DNA of 5,898 bases from Campylobacterales bacterium (GTDB lineage: Bacteria; Campylobacterota; Campylobacteria; Campylobacterales; Arcobacteraceae): assembly GCA_019752775.1 (NCBI GenBank), contig JAIELU010000198.1:1-5898 (forward strand), read 5' to 3'. The notes beneath the pieces are model-generated. The model worked only from the letters and a program-made list of their open reading frames with translations. It did no database searches and was not told where the DNA came from. The translations under genes and the position numbers were made by a program. Positions 1 through 5,898 of this stretch are shown here, one piece after another (the stretch's first letter is position 1; each line of letters begins with the position of its first letter).

Positions 1-31
1 AATAATACATAAGAATCCACTATTAATTAGA

Positions 32-1084
32 TTAAACAACTACATCTATTGAATTAACAACTCCTAATCCAGAACCGTCTTCTTTCACAAAAATACCATT
101 GCTTTTTTGTACCGCATCAGTTTTATCTATCGCACTTTGATATTTAAAACCACTTTGAACATCTCCTAAATAAATTGCACCTACATTTCTATCAATAAGT
201 GAAACTAAAGAAGAATTGCCATTTTCATCAAAACTCCAAACTTTTAGTTTATTAAAAACAGCATCTTTTTCATCTATCCAGTTATTTTTATCATCATCAT
301 ATAAAGCAAGTTCAGCAAAACCATTATTTGTATTTGGTCCAAACAATTCACTTCCATTGTCGATTTTTCCATTTTCGTTTTTATCTAAAGATAAAAAACC
401 AGCACCAAATTTAAGTTGTGGAATCATTTCTGTAGTTCCATCACCATCTAAATCAAATGCAAAATGAAGATTACTAATATTATCAAAAGGATTAACATCT
501 TCATCATAATTAATCACCAAGGGATCAATAAAACTTTTATCTCCAATTATCATTTGAGTACTTTGAGATTTATAAAATTCTTGTGAAAAAGAGAGTTTCA
601 AATTCATATCAAACGATTGAGTAGGTGTATTGATTTTCACTGAAGAAGAAAAATCTACGCTTTGTTTTTGATAATATTGCTCTTGGGTATTAAAAACAAT
701 AGCTTTTAATTCATTATTACTTGTTTGCTGTTTTTTATAAGGATTCATTGTATTTAGTAGAGAATCATCTTTATTTACATTGAACTTTTTATTTGGATAT
801 AAACTTATATTTTTTTTATCACCATTAATTTGTCCCAATAATATTTCAATCAATATCTTTTTTAAACGGTCTTCAAGGCTAAGATTATCTTCATAATCAT
901 AAACAGCACGACCACTTTGAATCATGTTTGAATAAGATTCTTGTAAATTCAAAACAACTGCAACATCGTTTTTATTTGTATCGTTTTTTTCTCCATAATG
1001 AAGTTGCATAGATGTACTTTGTGAATGTTCAAAGTTAAATTGAGTTTTAGAATAAAGACTTACTTGTGAATTTACTATTACCAT
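32..1084 (-). CDS. Conserved protein with EF-hand-like Asp-rich calcium-binding loops, function unknown
   Basis: A complete 350-residue protein with no signal peptide or membrane segment. The N-terminal half (about 1-190) is low in complexity, rich in Ser, Gln, Asn and Lys. The C-terminal half (about 205-345) is the conserved part. It contains DLDGDG at 211-216, a GFLSLD..ENGKIDNGSELFG block at 229-249, DDDKNNWIDEKD at 263-274 and a KVWSFDENGN stretch at 281-290. These Asp/Asn/Gly loops with a following Glu or Asp resemble EF-hand or dockerin calcium loops. The same block (a GFL.LD..NG.I..G.ELFG core, then a GF.EL..YD..NN.WID segment) recurs in large RTX-type adhesins and in stand-alone proteins of about 300-350 residues in proteobacteria, usually annotated only as hypothetical or VCBS-like. 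Calcium binding is therefore likely; cellular role and location are unknown. The ATG start is supported by AAGGA (1091-1095) six bases upstream and a near-consensus promoter. It appears monocistronic here, and no terminator is visible before the window edge. Confidence 0.85.
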   Translation of the reverse strand: MVIVNSQVSLYSKTQFNFEHSQSTSMQLHYGEKNDTNKNDVAVVLNLQESYSNMIQSGRAVYDYEDNLSLEDRLKKILIEILLGQINGDKKNISLYPNKKFNVNKDDSLLNTMNPYKKQQTSNNELKAIVFNTQEQYYQKQSVDFSSSVKINTPTQSFDMNLKLSFSQEFYKSQSTQMIIGDKSFIDPLVINYDEDVNPFDNISNLHFAFDLDGDGTTEMIPQLKFGAGFLSLDKNENGKIDNGSELFGPNTNNGFAELALYDDDKNNWIDEKDAVFNKLKVWSFDENGNSSLVSLIDRNVGAIYLGDVQSGFKYQSAIDKTDAVQKSNGIFVKEDGSGLGVVNSIDVVV

Positions 1085-1113
1085 AATTAATCCTTTTTAA
1101 ACTAATATTAAGA

Positions 1114-1142
1114 ATTGTATAATAATTATATATAATTGTCAA
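1114..1142 (-). promoter_or_regulatory. Near-consensus sigma-70 promoter of the calcium-loop protein gene
   Basis: Read on the minus strand, a perfect -35 box TTGACA (1137-1142) is followed by a 17-base spacer and a TACAAT -10 box (1114-1119). Transcription should start near 1107, leaving a leader of about 23 bases that contains the AAGGA ribosome site. The spacer holds most of a 14-base AT palindrome (AATTATATATAATT, 1124-1137), which could be an operator or simply AT-rich spacer. A full -35 box is uncommon in Campylobacterota, so this may be a strong promoter. Confidence 0.65.
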
Positions 1143-1168
1143 TATTATTTTCTAGAAATTCCATAAAA

Positions 1169-1617
1169 ATGATTATTAAGAAGAAGAGTTTATTGAATAT
1201 AAGGATAAAAATTTAGATTCTATATATTTTGATGACTGTACTTTTATAAAATGTTACTTTTGATAATTCTAGACTTATTGGAATTATTTGAAGTTTTTGT
1301 GAAGAGCCATTTGATGTGATATTTGATTCATCTAATCTTTCTCAAAACTCTTTTCATCGTTTGGATTTACGAAAATGAAGTTTATTAACTCTTTGATAAA
1401 AGATACAGGTTTTGAAGATTGTAATTTGGAAAATGCTCTTTTCTATAATTGCGATTTATAACAAACTGTTTTTTCAAATAATAATTTAAAAAAAGCAAAT
1501 TTTAAAACTTCTAAAAATTACTTAATTGACCCAAAGCAAAATGATTTACAAAATGATTTATTTTCTCTTCTTGAAGCTTTGAGTTTTTTAAGTTTATTAC
1601 CTATTAAAATTAAATAA
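1169..1617 (+). pseudogene. Decayed pentapeptide-repeat (Qnr/McbG-like) protein gene
   Basis: No open frame survives, but translating piecewise recovers a pentapeptide-repeat protein, with Phe or Leu at every fifth residue and Cys/Asn/Asp in between. The frame of 1201 gives DSIYFDDCTFIKCYF (1216-1260). The +1 frame from 1262 gives DNSRLIGII, a stop (TGA 1289-1291), then SFCEEPFDVIFDSSNL and SFHRLDLRK (to about 1375). The first frame resumes near 1375 with FEDCNLENALFYNCDL, a stop (TAA 1459-1461), TVFSNNNLKKANF, and a NYLIDPKQNDL tail typical of this family before the natural stop at 1615-1617. A further stop (TAA 1177-1179) breaks the N-terminal part. The two frameshifts fall in a T run (1258-1261) and near an A run (about 1371-1376), consistent with slippage. 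The left boundary is uncertain: readable homology starts near 1180, and no ribosome site is evident. Intact members form right-handed beta-helices, and some protect DNA gyrase; the function of this copy is unknown and it is very probably dead. Confidence 0.8.
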
Positions 1618-1621
1618 AAAC

Positions 1622-2329
1622 CTATTCCATAATTGTTTGAGTATCAAGTATTGAATATGTTTCTTCTGAACTACCATCATCTATATCTTTTTTCATAAAA
1701 AGAACAATCCCAATATCTTTAGCCATATAAACATAATATTCACCATCAACTGCATTATCTTTACATACTATTTCTATAACATTTTTATATTTATTGTCTT
1801 TTGTTGAATATTTAGATTTAAAGAACTCATTGATTTTATCTTTTGTATCCATATTTTCATAATAATTTGAAAATGAACAAACTAATGATTTCCCATCTTT
1901 ATCATTTTCTTCAATCACTTTATCATTAATTTTTATATTTCTTTTGTAAGTAGATTTTTGTTTTCCATCTATTCCTGAACTCATTTTTACTTCATTTACA
2001 GAAATATCATACTTAAAATCAACATGTTCTTTAGAAATCATCGATTTATAATTTTCTTTATTTATATCCTCAAAAAAACCATATCGTTCTATTTGATTTA
2101 AATTTGTTTTATTTTTTTTGTAAACTTTAAAATCAACATAACTACTTGTTTTCTCTCCATCATTAAATTGTTCTGTAAAATTCTTATTTAAAATAACTTT
2201 ATTATTATTTAAACTATCAGTATTAAACCAATGATTTGATAAATCATATGTTTCATTTTGAAGATTTTTTTGAACACAACCTGAAAATAGTGCAAGAATT
2301 GCAATTAAACATATATTTTTTTTGAACAT
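1622..2329 (-). CDS. Putative lipoprotein of unknown function
   Basis: A complete 235-residue protein with a lipoprotein signal peptide: MFKKN start, hydrophobic stretch 6-16 and a lipobox LFSGC with the acylated Cys at 18. It is thus expected to be anchored in the inner or outer membrane facing the periplasm. The mature part is Lys/Asn/Asp-rich, mostly polar, without further membrane segments. It has two other cysteines, 151 and 189, which could form a disulfide. I recognise no domain; the alternating polar and hydrophobic pattern (for example 105-145 and 183-215) suggests beta-strands. The start is set by the signal peptide and by AAGAAG (2335-2340) five bases upstream. It lies downstream of acnB on the same strand, but the acnB terminator separates them, so it probably has its own promoter in 2341-2380. 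Candidate -10 elements there (GATAAT at 2359-2364, TATAGA at 2344-2349) lack convincing -35 boxes. Its stop is four bases from the end of the convergent pentapeptide-repeat relic, and no terminator is obvious. Confidence 0.85.
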   Translation of the reverse strand: MFKKNICLIAILALFSGCVQKNLQNETYDLSNHWFNTDSLNNNKVILNKNFTEQFNDGEKTSSYVDFKVYKKNKTNLNQIERYGFFEDINKENYKSMISKEHVDFKYDISVNEVKMSSGIDGKQKSTYKRNIKINDKVIEENDKDGKSLVCSFSNYYENMDTKDKINEFFKSKYSTKDNKYKNVIEIVCKDNAVDGEYYVYMAKDIGIVLFMKKDIDDGSSEETYSILDTQTIME

Positions 2330-2377
2330 AATTTCTTCTTTAATCTATAATTTATTTTATTATCAACACAAAGAAAT

Positions 2378-2409
2378 AAAAAAACCGAGATACTAAGACC
2401 TCGGTTTTT
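2378..2409 (-). terminator. Rho-independent terminator of acnB
   Basis: A perfect 10-base inverted repeat (arms 2380-2389 and 2400-2409, core CCGAG/CTCGG with flanking A and T runs) encloses a 10-base loop. On the minus strand the stem is followed by a run of seven T. It begins 18 bases after the acnB stop codon and ends before the lipoprotein gene. Because both sides carry A/T runs it could also work in the plus direction, but no plus-strand gene leads into it. Confidence 0.9.
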
Positions 2410-2427
2410 AAATTCAATAAATAACTA

Positions 2428-5001
2428 TTAAGAGTGAACTAAATTAGTTAATTGTGCAGATGTAACTTGGTGGAAGTTTAAGTATTTATAAACACCATCT
2501 TTGTTTTTTTCTGTAATTTTCTTAGGTACAATTTCCATATATTCTTTTACTGATGGTAATCTTCCTAAAAGTGCAGTAACAGCAGCAACTTCAGCAGAAC
2601 CTAAATAAACTTGAGAACCTTTTCCTAGTCTATTATCAAAGTTTCTTGTACTTGTTGAGAATACAGCAGCACCCTCAGAAACTTGTGCTTGATTACCCAT
2701 ACATAAAGAACATCCAGGAATTTCAAGTCTTGCACCAGCTGCTGCAAAGATTGAATAATAACCCTCTTCTGTTAATTGCTCTTTATCCATTTTTGTTGGT
2801 GGTGCAACCCATAATTTAGCAGGAACTTCACCCTCACCTTTAAGTACTTCACCTAAAGCTCTGAATAATCCAATATTAGTCATACAAGAACCTACGAATA
2901 CTTCGTCGATTTTTTTAATTCTTTTTGGATCATTGTTGATGTTTGTTAATGTATCAACGTCATCTGGATCATTTGGACAAGCTAAGATTGGCTCAGTAAT
3001 TGTATTTAAATCAATTTCGATGATAGCTTTATATTCAGCATCAGCATCAGGAGTTAATAATTCTGGGTTTGCAATCCATTCTTTCATTTTATCAGCTCTT
3101 CTTTGAAGAGTTTTAGCATCTTCATAACCTTCTTCAATCATTTTTTCAATTAATGCAATGTTTGAAGATAGATATTCAATAATTGGTTCTTTTGATAATT
3201 GAACAGAACAAGCGGCTGCTGATCTTTCAGCTGCTGAATCTGATAATTCAAATGCTTGTTCAACTTTTAAGTCTGGTAAACCTTGAATTTCAACGATTGT
3301 TCCAGCAAAAATATTTTTCTTACCTTTTTTCTCAACAGTTAATAAACCATCTTGAATTGCTTGGTAAGGAATAGCATTAACTAAATCTCTTAAAGTAATA
3401 CCTGGTTGCATTTCACCTTTGAATCTTACTAATACAGATTCAGGCATTGTTAAAGGCATCATACCTGTAACACCTGCAAATGCAATAAGACCAGATCCAG
3501 CTGGGAAAGAAATACCAATTGGGAATCTAGTATGAGAATCTCCACCAGTACCTACTGTATCTGGTAAACATAATCTATTTAACCATGAGTGAATAACACC
3601 ATCACCTGGTCTTAATGTAACTCCACCTCTTGAAGAAATAAATTCAGGTAAAGTATGTCTTAATTTAATATCTGCTGGTTTTGGATAAGCAGCAGTATGA
3701 CAGAATGATTGCATAACCATATCAGCACCAAAAGAAAGTGCAGCAAGTTCTTTAATCTCATCTCTTGTCATTGGTCCAGTTGTATCTTGTGATCCAACAG
3801 TTGTACAAATTGGCTCAACATACATACCAGGTTTAACACCCTCAATACCACAAGCTCGTCCTACCATTTTTTGTGCTTGAGTATAACCATTTGTACTTGC
3901 AGCTGGTTGAGATGCAGTAACAAATTTATCGGATGCAATTAATCCTAAAGCAGCTCTTGCTTTTGCAGTTAATCCTTTTCCAATAATTAATGGAATTCTT
4001 CCACCTGCTCTCATTTCATCTGTTAAAGTATTTGGAGCTAAAGTAAATTTAGAAACAACTGCACCATTTTTTTCAATTACACCAGCGTATGGTTTGATTG
4101 TGATTACATCACCTGTTTCTAAAGCATCAACAGCAGCTTCGATTGGTAAACAACCTGAATCTTCTGCAGTATTAAAGAAAATTGGAGCAATAATAGAACC
4201 TAAAACAACTCCACCTGTTCTTTTATTTGGAACACCTGGAATATCTCTACCCATGTGCCATTGAACTGAGTTGATTCCAGATTTTCTTGAAGATCCAGTT
4301 CCAACAACATCACCAACATAAGCTAAAGGGTAACCTTTTTCTTTTAATTTTTCCATCATTTCTAATGGTTTTTCCATTCTTGATTGTAACATTGCAGTTG
4401 CGTGTAATGGAATATCAGATCTAGTAAATGCAACAGTTGCAGGAGATAAATCATCTGTATTTGTTTCACCAGGAATTTTATATACAGTTAGAGTCATTTC
4501 TTCTTCTAAAGCAGGTTTATTTGTAAACCATTCAGCATTTGCCCATGATTCAATTACTTCTTTAGCTTTTGTATTTCCTGCATCCATTAATTCTTTAACT
4601 TCATTAAATGAGTTATAAACTAAAATAGTATTTTTTAATTCATTTGCAGCAGCTTCTGCAACTTCAGTAATTTTTAATGCTTCAACAAGTGGAGTAACAT
4701 TAAATCCACCCATCATTGTTCCTAAAATTTCAATTGCTTTTACTTTTGAAATTACAGAACAAGAAACTTTTCCTTGAACAATGTCGTTTAAAAATGCAGC
4801 TTTAACATAAGCAGCATCATCTACACCTGGATTGATTTTGTTTGTAAATAAATCTAAACAGTAATCAGCTTCAACAACTGGGTTAGCTTTTAGTAATTCT
4901 ACTAATTCAACAGTTTGCTCAGCAGTCAAAGGCAATGCAGGTAAACCACCCTCATTAAGTCTTTCTTGCGTGTGTGCTTTATAATTAGCTAATAAACTCA
5001 T
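2428..5001 (-). CDS. acnB: Aconitate hydratase B (bifunctional aconitase / 2-methylisocitrate dehydratase)
   Basis: A full-length 857-residue AcnB (E. coli AcnB has 865). It interconverts citrate and isocitrate via cis-aconitate in the cytoplasmic TCA cycle; AcnB enzymes often also act on 2-methylisocitrate. The AcnB-specific order is seen: an N-terminal HEAT-like domain (about 1-160), the swivel domain (about 165-375, with the GETNTDDLSPA and GTGSSRKSGINSVQW motifs), then the catalytic domains with GGDSHTRFPIGISFPAGSG. The three ligands of the 4Fe-4S cluster are present: Cys706 in GSCMTNIG, and Cys764 and Cys767 in CSLCMGNQ. The ATG start is supported by a strong AGAGGAGA ribosome site (5009-5016) seven bases upstream and by the family N-terminus (MSLL.NYKAHTQERLNEG). 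In E. coli and Helicobacter pylori, cluster-free AcnB can bind RNA and act as a post-transcriptional regulator; whether this one does is unknown. Transcribed alone, from an extended -10 promoter next to a large dyad, and closed by the terminator downstream. Confidence 0.98.
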   Translation of the reverse strand: MSLLANYKAHTQERLNEGGLPALPLTAEQTVELVELLKANPVVEADYCLDLFTNKINPGVDDAAYVKAAFLNDIVQGKVSCSVISKVKAIEILGTMMGGFNVTPLVEALKITEVAEAAANELKNTILVYNSFNEVKELMDAGNTKAKEVIESWANAEWFTNKPALEEEMTLTVYKIPGETNTDDLSPATVAFTRSDIPLHATAMLQSRMEKPLEMMEKLKEKGYPLAYVGDVVGTGSSRKSGINSVQWHMGRDIPGVPNKRTGGVVLGSIIAPIFFNTAEDSGCLPIEAAVDALETGDVITIKPYAGVIEKNGAVVSKFTLAPNTLTDEMRAGGRIPLIIGKGLTAKARAALGLIASDKFVTASQPAASTNGYTQAQKMVGRACGIEGVKPGMYVEPICTTVGSQDTTGPMTRDEIKELAALSFGADMVMQSFCHTAAYPKPADIKLRHTLPEFISSRGGVTLRPGDGVIHSWLNRLCLPDTVGTGGDSHTRFPIGISFPAGSGLIAFAGVTGMMPLTMPESVLVRFKGEMQPGITLRDLVNAIPYQAIQDGLLTVEKKGKKNIFAGTIVEIQGLPDLKVEQAFELSDSAAERSAAACSVQLSKEPIIEYLSSNIALIEKMIEEGYEDAKTLQRRADKMKEWIANPELLTPDADAEYKAIIEIDLNTITEPILACPNDPDDVDTLTNINNDPKRIKKIDEVFVGSCMTNIGLFRALGEVLKGEGEVPAKLWVAPPTKMDKEQLTEEGYYSIFAAAGARLEIPGCSLCMGNQAQVSEGAAVFSTSTRNFDNRLGKGSQVYLGSAEVAAVTALLGRLPSVKEYMEIVPKKITEKNKDGVYKYLNFHQVTSAQLTNLVHS

Positions 5002-5038
5002 ATAATTATCTCCTCTTTTATTTTAGAAAGTTACCTAA

Positions 5039-5047
5039 ATTATATCA
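5039..5047 (-). promoter_or_regulatory. Extended -10 promoter of acnB
   Basis: Read on the minus strand, TGATATAAT is a perfect extended -10 element (TGnTATAAT). Transcription should start near 5032, giving a leader of about 31 bases that contains the AGAGGAGA ribosome site. No good -35 box lies 16-18 bases upstream. That position is instead occupied by the TTGTACAA palindrome, so a bound protein would sit exactly where sigma region 4 would touch. Confidence 0.7.
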
Positions 5048-5054
5048 TAAAGAG

Positions 5055-5103
5055 AAAAATAAACTTGTACAAGTTTTGCAAAAAATTGTACAAGTTTATT
5101 TTT
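5055..5103. repeat. 49-base near-perfect inverted repeat with two TTGTACAA operators
   Basis: The 18-base arms 5055-5072 and 5086-5103 are exact reverse complements (left arm AAAAATAAACTTGTACAA). The interior TTTTGCAAAA continues the symmetry with one mismatched pair (5073/5085) around a GCA centre. Nested inside is a perfect 16-base palindrome AAACTTGTACAAGTTT (5061-5076) and a second TTGTACAA (5086-5093) followed by GTTTA. The two TGTACA centres are 21 bases apart, two helical turns, which fits side-by-side binding of two dimers on one DNA face. Relative to the predicted acnB start, the centres lie near -37 and -58. As RNA it could fold into a hairpin followed by T, but it lies between divergent genes, so an operator is more likely than a terminator. 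Confidence 0.8.
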
Positions 5104-5167
5104 ATGTCTAAAAAAGTTACAGTTAAGCTTACTATCAGGATTTTATTTATTCTTTATTTTCGTTTTT

Positions 5168-5196
5168 TTGCTAAAATTAAAATATAAATGTACAAT
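5168..5196 (+). promoter_or_regulatory. Probable promoter of the thioesterase gene
   Basis: TTGCTA (5168-5173), a 17-base spacer and TACAAT (5191-5196) form a plausible sigma-70 promoter with a start near 5203 and a leader of about 79 bases. The -10 box is part of the third TGTACA dyad. An alternative -10, TATAAA at 5183-5188, would put the start near 5195. Either way the TGTACA pair covers the promoter. Confidence 0.45.
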
Positions 5197-5205
5197 TTCT
5201 GTACA
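5189..5205. promoter_or_regulatory. Pair of TGTACA half-operators over the thioesterase promoter
   Basis: TGTACA occurs at 5189-5194 (context ATGTACAAT) and at 5200-5205 (context CTGTACAAA), with centres 11 bases apart, one helical turn. The core matches the two dyads in the inverted repeat near acnB, and these four are clustered within 140 bases of a control region. Placement over the -10 and start of the plus-strand promoter suggests repression. The regulator is unknown. Confidence 0.5.
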
Positions 5206-5281
5206 AAGTATTTATTATTTGTTCAATTAGTTTTTAGTAATATTCCTACTGAGTAACTAATTTAAAATTTAAGAGTAAATA

Positions 5282-5722
5282 ATGATAAAAGAACTTCAAA
5301 ATAAACTACATAATGAGATTCCTCTAACAAAAATAATGGAAATAAAAATCCAAAATTACACTAATCAAGAATTAATTACAACGGCTTCTTTAGGAATTAA
5401 TATAAATGACAAAGGTACTGCTTTTGGTGGAAGTTTATCTACTTTGAGTATCATTTCAGGATGGAGTTTATGTTGGCTTATTTCAAAAGAGTTAGGATTT
5501 GATTCTAATAATATCGTGATTATAAAAAATGAAACAAGCTTTAGAAAACCCGTAACTAAAGATATAATTTGTCATACGAAAAAACCTTCAAATGAAGAAA
5601 TACAAATATTGAAAGAAAAATTACTTACAAAAAAAAGTGCTTCAATTAAAATAGAATCCAAAATAATTGAAAATGATGCAATATGTGTAGATTTTGTCGG
5701 ATATTATGTTATAAAGTTATAA
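5282..5722 (+). CDS. YiiD C-terminal-domain-type hotdog thioesterase
   Basis: A complete 146-residue protein matching the stand-alone thioesterase domain found at the C-terminus of E. coli YiiD (FabY). Landmarks are LHNEIPLTKIM at 9-19, the core NINDKGTAFGGSLSTL at 40-55, the following helix SGWSLCWLISKELG at 59-72, and FRKPVTKDI at 87-95, where the family has its (Y/F)xxPV signature. Hotdog proteins of this group are thought to hydrolyse or bind acyl-CoA or acyl-ACP thioesters in the cytoplasm; the substrate cannot be read from sequence. The ATG is supported by AAGAG (5271-5275) six bases upstream. It is divergent from acnB across a shared control region and is followed after 26 bases by another plus-strand gene, so it probably starts a small operon. 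Length and motifs look intact. Confidence 0.85.
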   Translation: MIKELQNKLHNEIPLTKIMEIKIQNYTNQELITTASLGININDKGTAFGGSLSTLSIISGWSLCWLISKELGFDSNNIVIIKNETSFRKPVTKDIICHTKKPSNEEIQILKEKLLTKKSASIKIESKIIENDAICVDFVGYYVIKL

Positions 5723-5748
5723 AAAAAATTAAAAACCCAGGAAAAGAA

Positions 5749-5898
5749 ATGACAAATATAGAAAAACTTGCAAAAATACTAAAAGAAGATTTAAAAAGAA
5801 AAACGTATAAGTTTCGAATTACAGGATCTCCATTAATTAATTTTGTTGATCTAAAAATCTCATTAAATCAATCGGGCCCGCAAATTACAATTTGGACA
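5749..5898 (+). CDS. Unrecognised protein, N-terminal 50 residues only (cut by window edge)
   Basis: An open frame starts at ATG 5749 and runs to the window end without a stop, giving 50 residues. AGGA (5739-5742) six bases upstream is a good ribosome site. The first 18 residues (MTNIEKLAKILKEDLKRK) look like a charged amphipathic helix, followed by a probable beta-rich part (YKFRITGSP, then FVDLKISL and PQITIW). There is no signal peptide. It follows the thioesterase gene by 26 bases with no terminator between, so co-transcription is likely. I do not recognise the family. Its codons GGC CCG create a GC palindrome (5873-5880), unusual in this AT-rich setting. Confidence 0.7.
   Translation, partial: MTNIEKLAKILKEDLKRKTYKFRITGSPLINFVDLKISLNQSGPQITIWT

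Larger units (their letters stand above)
5002..5281. other. Divergent control region between acnB and the thioesterase gene
   Basis: A 280-base, very AT-rich stretch without a convincing coding region. It separates two genes pointing away from each other and holds both promoters, the acnB ribosome site, a 49-base inverted repeat and four TGTACA dyads, each listed separately. The part from about 5105 to 5165 shows nothing specific beyond T-rich, possibly curved DNA. Confidence 0.8.

Noticed and set aside
216..467. Open frame of 83 codons on the plus strand
   Set aside because: It lies wholly antisense to the well-conserved calcium-loop part of the minus-strand gene, is rich in Ser/Phe/Pro/Lys as expected from a reversed frame, and has no matching family features.
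2316..2323. Run of eight A at the start of the lipoprotein gene (and another at 810-817 in the calcium-loop gene) as phase-variation tracts
   Set aside because: Eight-base A/T runs are common in such an AT-rich genome, and both genes are intact; phase-variable tracts in this phylum are usually longer and G/C-based.
3183..3374. Open frame of 63 codons on the plus strand
   Set aside because: It is antisense to acnB in a conserved part of the enzyme; its Leu/Gln-rich product is a shadow of the aconitase codons.
5055..5103. The long inverted repeat as a rho-independent terminator
   Set aside because: Both flanking genes are transcribed away from it, its stem is AT-rich, and its TTGTACAA core is repeated elsewhere in the same control region, which fits operators better.
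5234..5260. Weak inverted repeat TTAGTAA ... TAACTAA around TTCCTACTGAGTAA, reminiscent of Rrf2/IscR-type sites
   Set aside because: Only about five paired bases and no full match to a known Fe-S regulator site; it cannot be told from chance in AT-rich DNA, although it lies in the likely thioesterase leader.
5873..5880. CGGGCCCG palindrome in AT-rich DNA near the window edge
   Set aside because: It falls inside an open reading frame as ordinary Ser-Gly-Pro codons and is a single occurrence, so no regulatory or mobile-element role can be supported.

Overview
The window is AT-rich and compact. It looks like a chromosomal segment from a Campylobacterota bacterium, most likely Arcobacter-like. 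This is inferred from the base composition, the type of aconitase B and the A/T-ending codon use; no rRNA or other marker gene is present to prove it. No tRNA, rRNA, CRISPR array, insertion sequence or integrase is visible.

Layout, left to right. Positions 1-31 hold nothing recognisable. A minus-strand gene (32-1084) encodes a 350-residue conserved protein with EF-hand-like Asp-rich calcium-binding loops, driven by a near-consensus sigma-70 promoter. Next, on the plus strand, lies a decayed pentapeptide-repeat (Qnr/McbG-like) gene (about 1169-1617) with at least three internal stops and two frameshifts. It ends four bases before the stop of a convergent minus-strand gene for a 235-residue lipoprotein of unknown function (1622-2329). 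Upstream of that, after a clear rho-independent terminator, is the minus-strand acnB gene for the TCA-cycle aconitase B (2428-5001), complete and with all three iron-sulfur cysteines.

acnB is divergent from a plus-strand gene for a small YiiD_C-type hotdog thioesterase (5282-5722). A second plus-strand gene follows 26 bases later and is cut by the window edge (5749 onward, unrecognised). The two plus-strand genes probably share a transcript.

The most interesting stretch is the 280-base divergent control region between acnB and the thioesterase gene. It carries four TGTACA-centred dyads. Two are embedded in a nearly perfect 49-base inverted repeat just upstream of the acnB -10 element, with centres 21 bases apart. 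The other two overlap the likely thioesterase promoter, with centres 11 bases apart. Helical-turn spacing and placement over both promoters suggest one dimeric regulator controlling acnB and the thioesterase operon together. The regulator is not in the window and I cannot name it.
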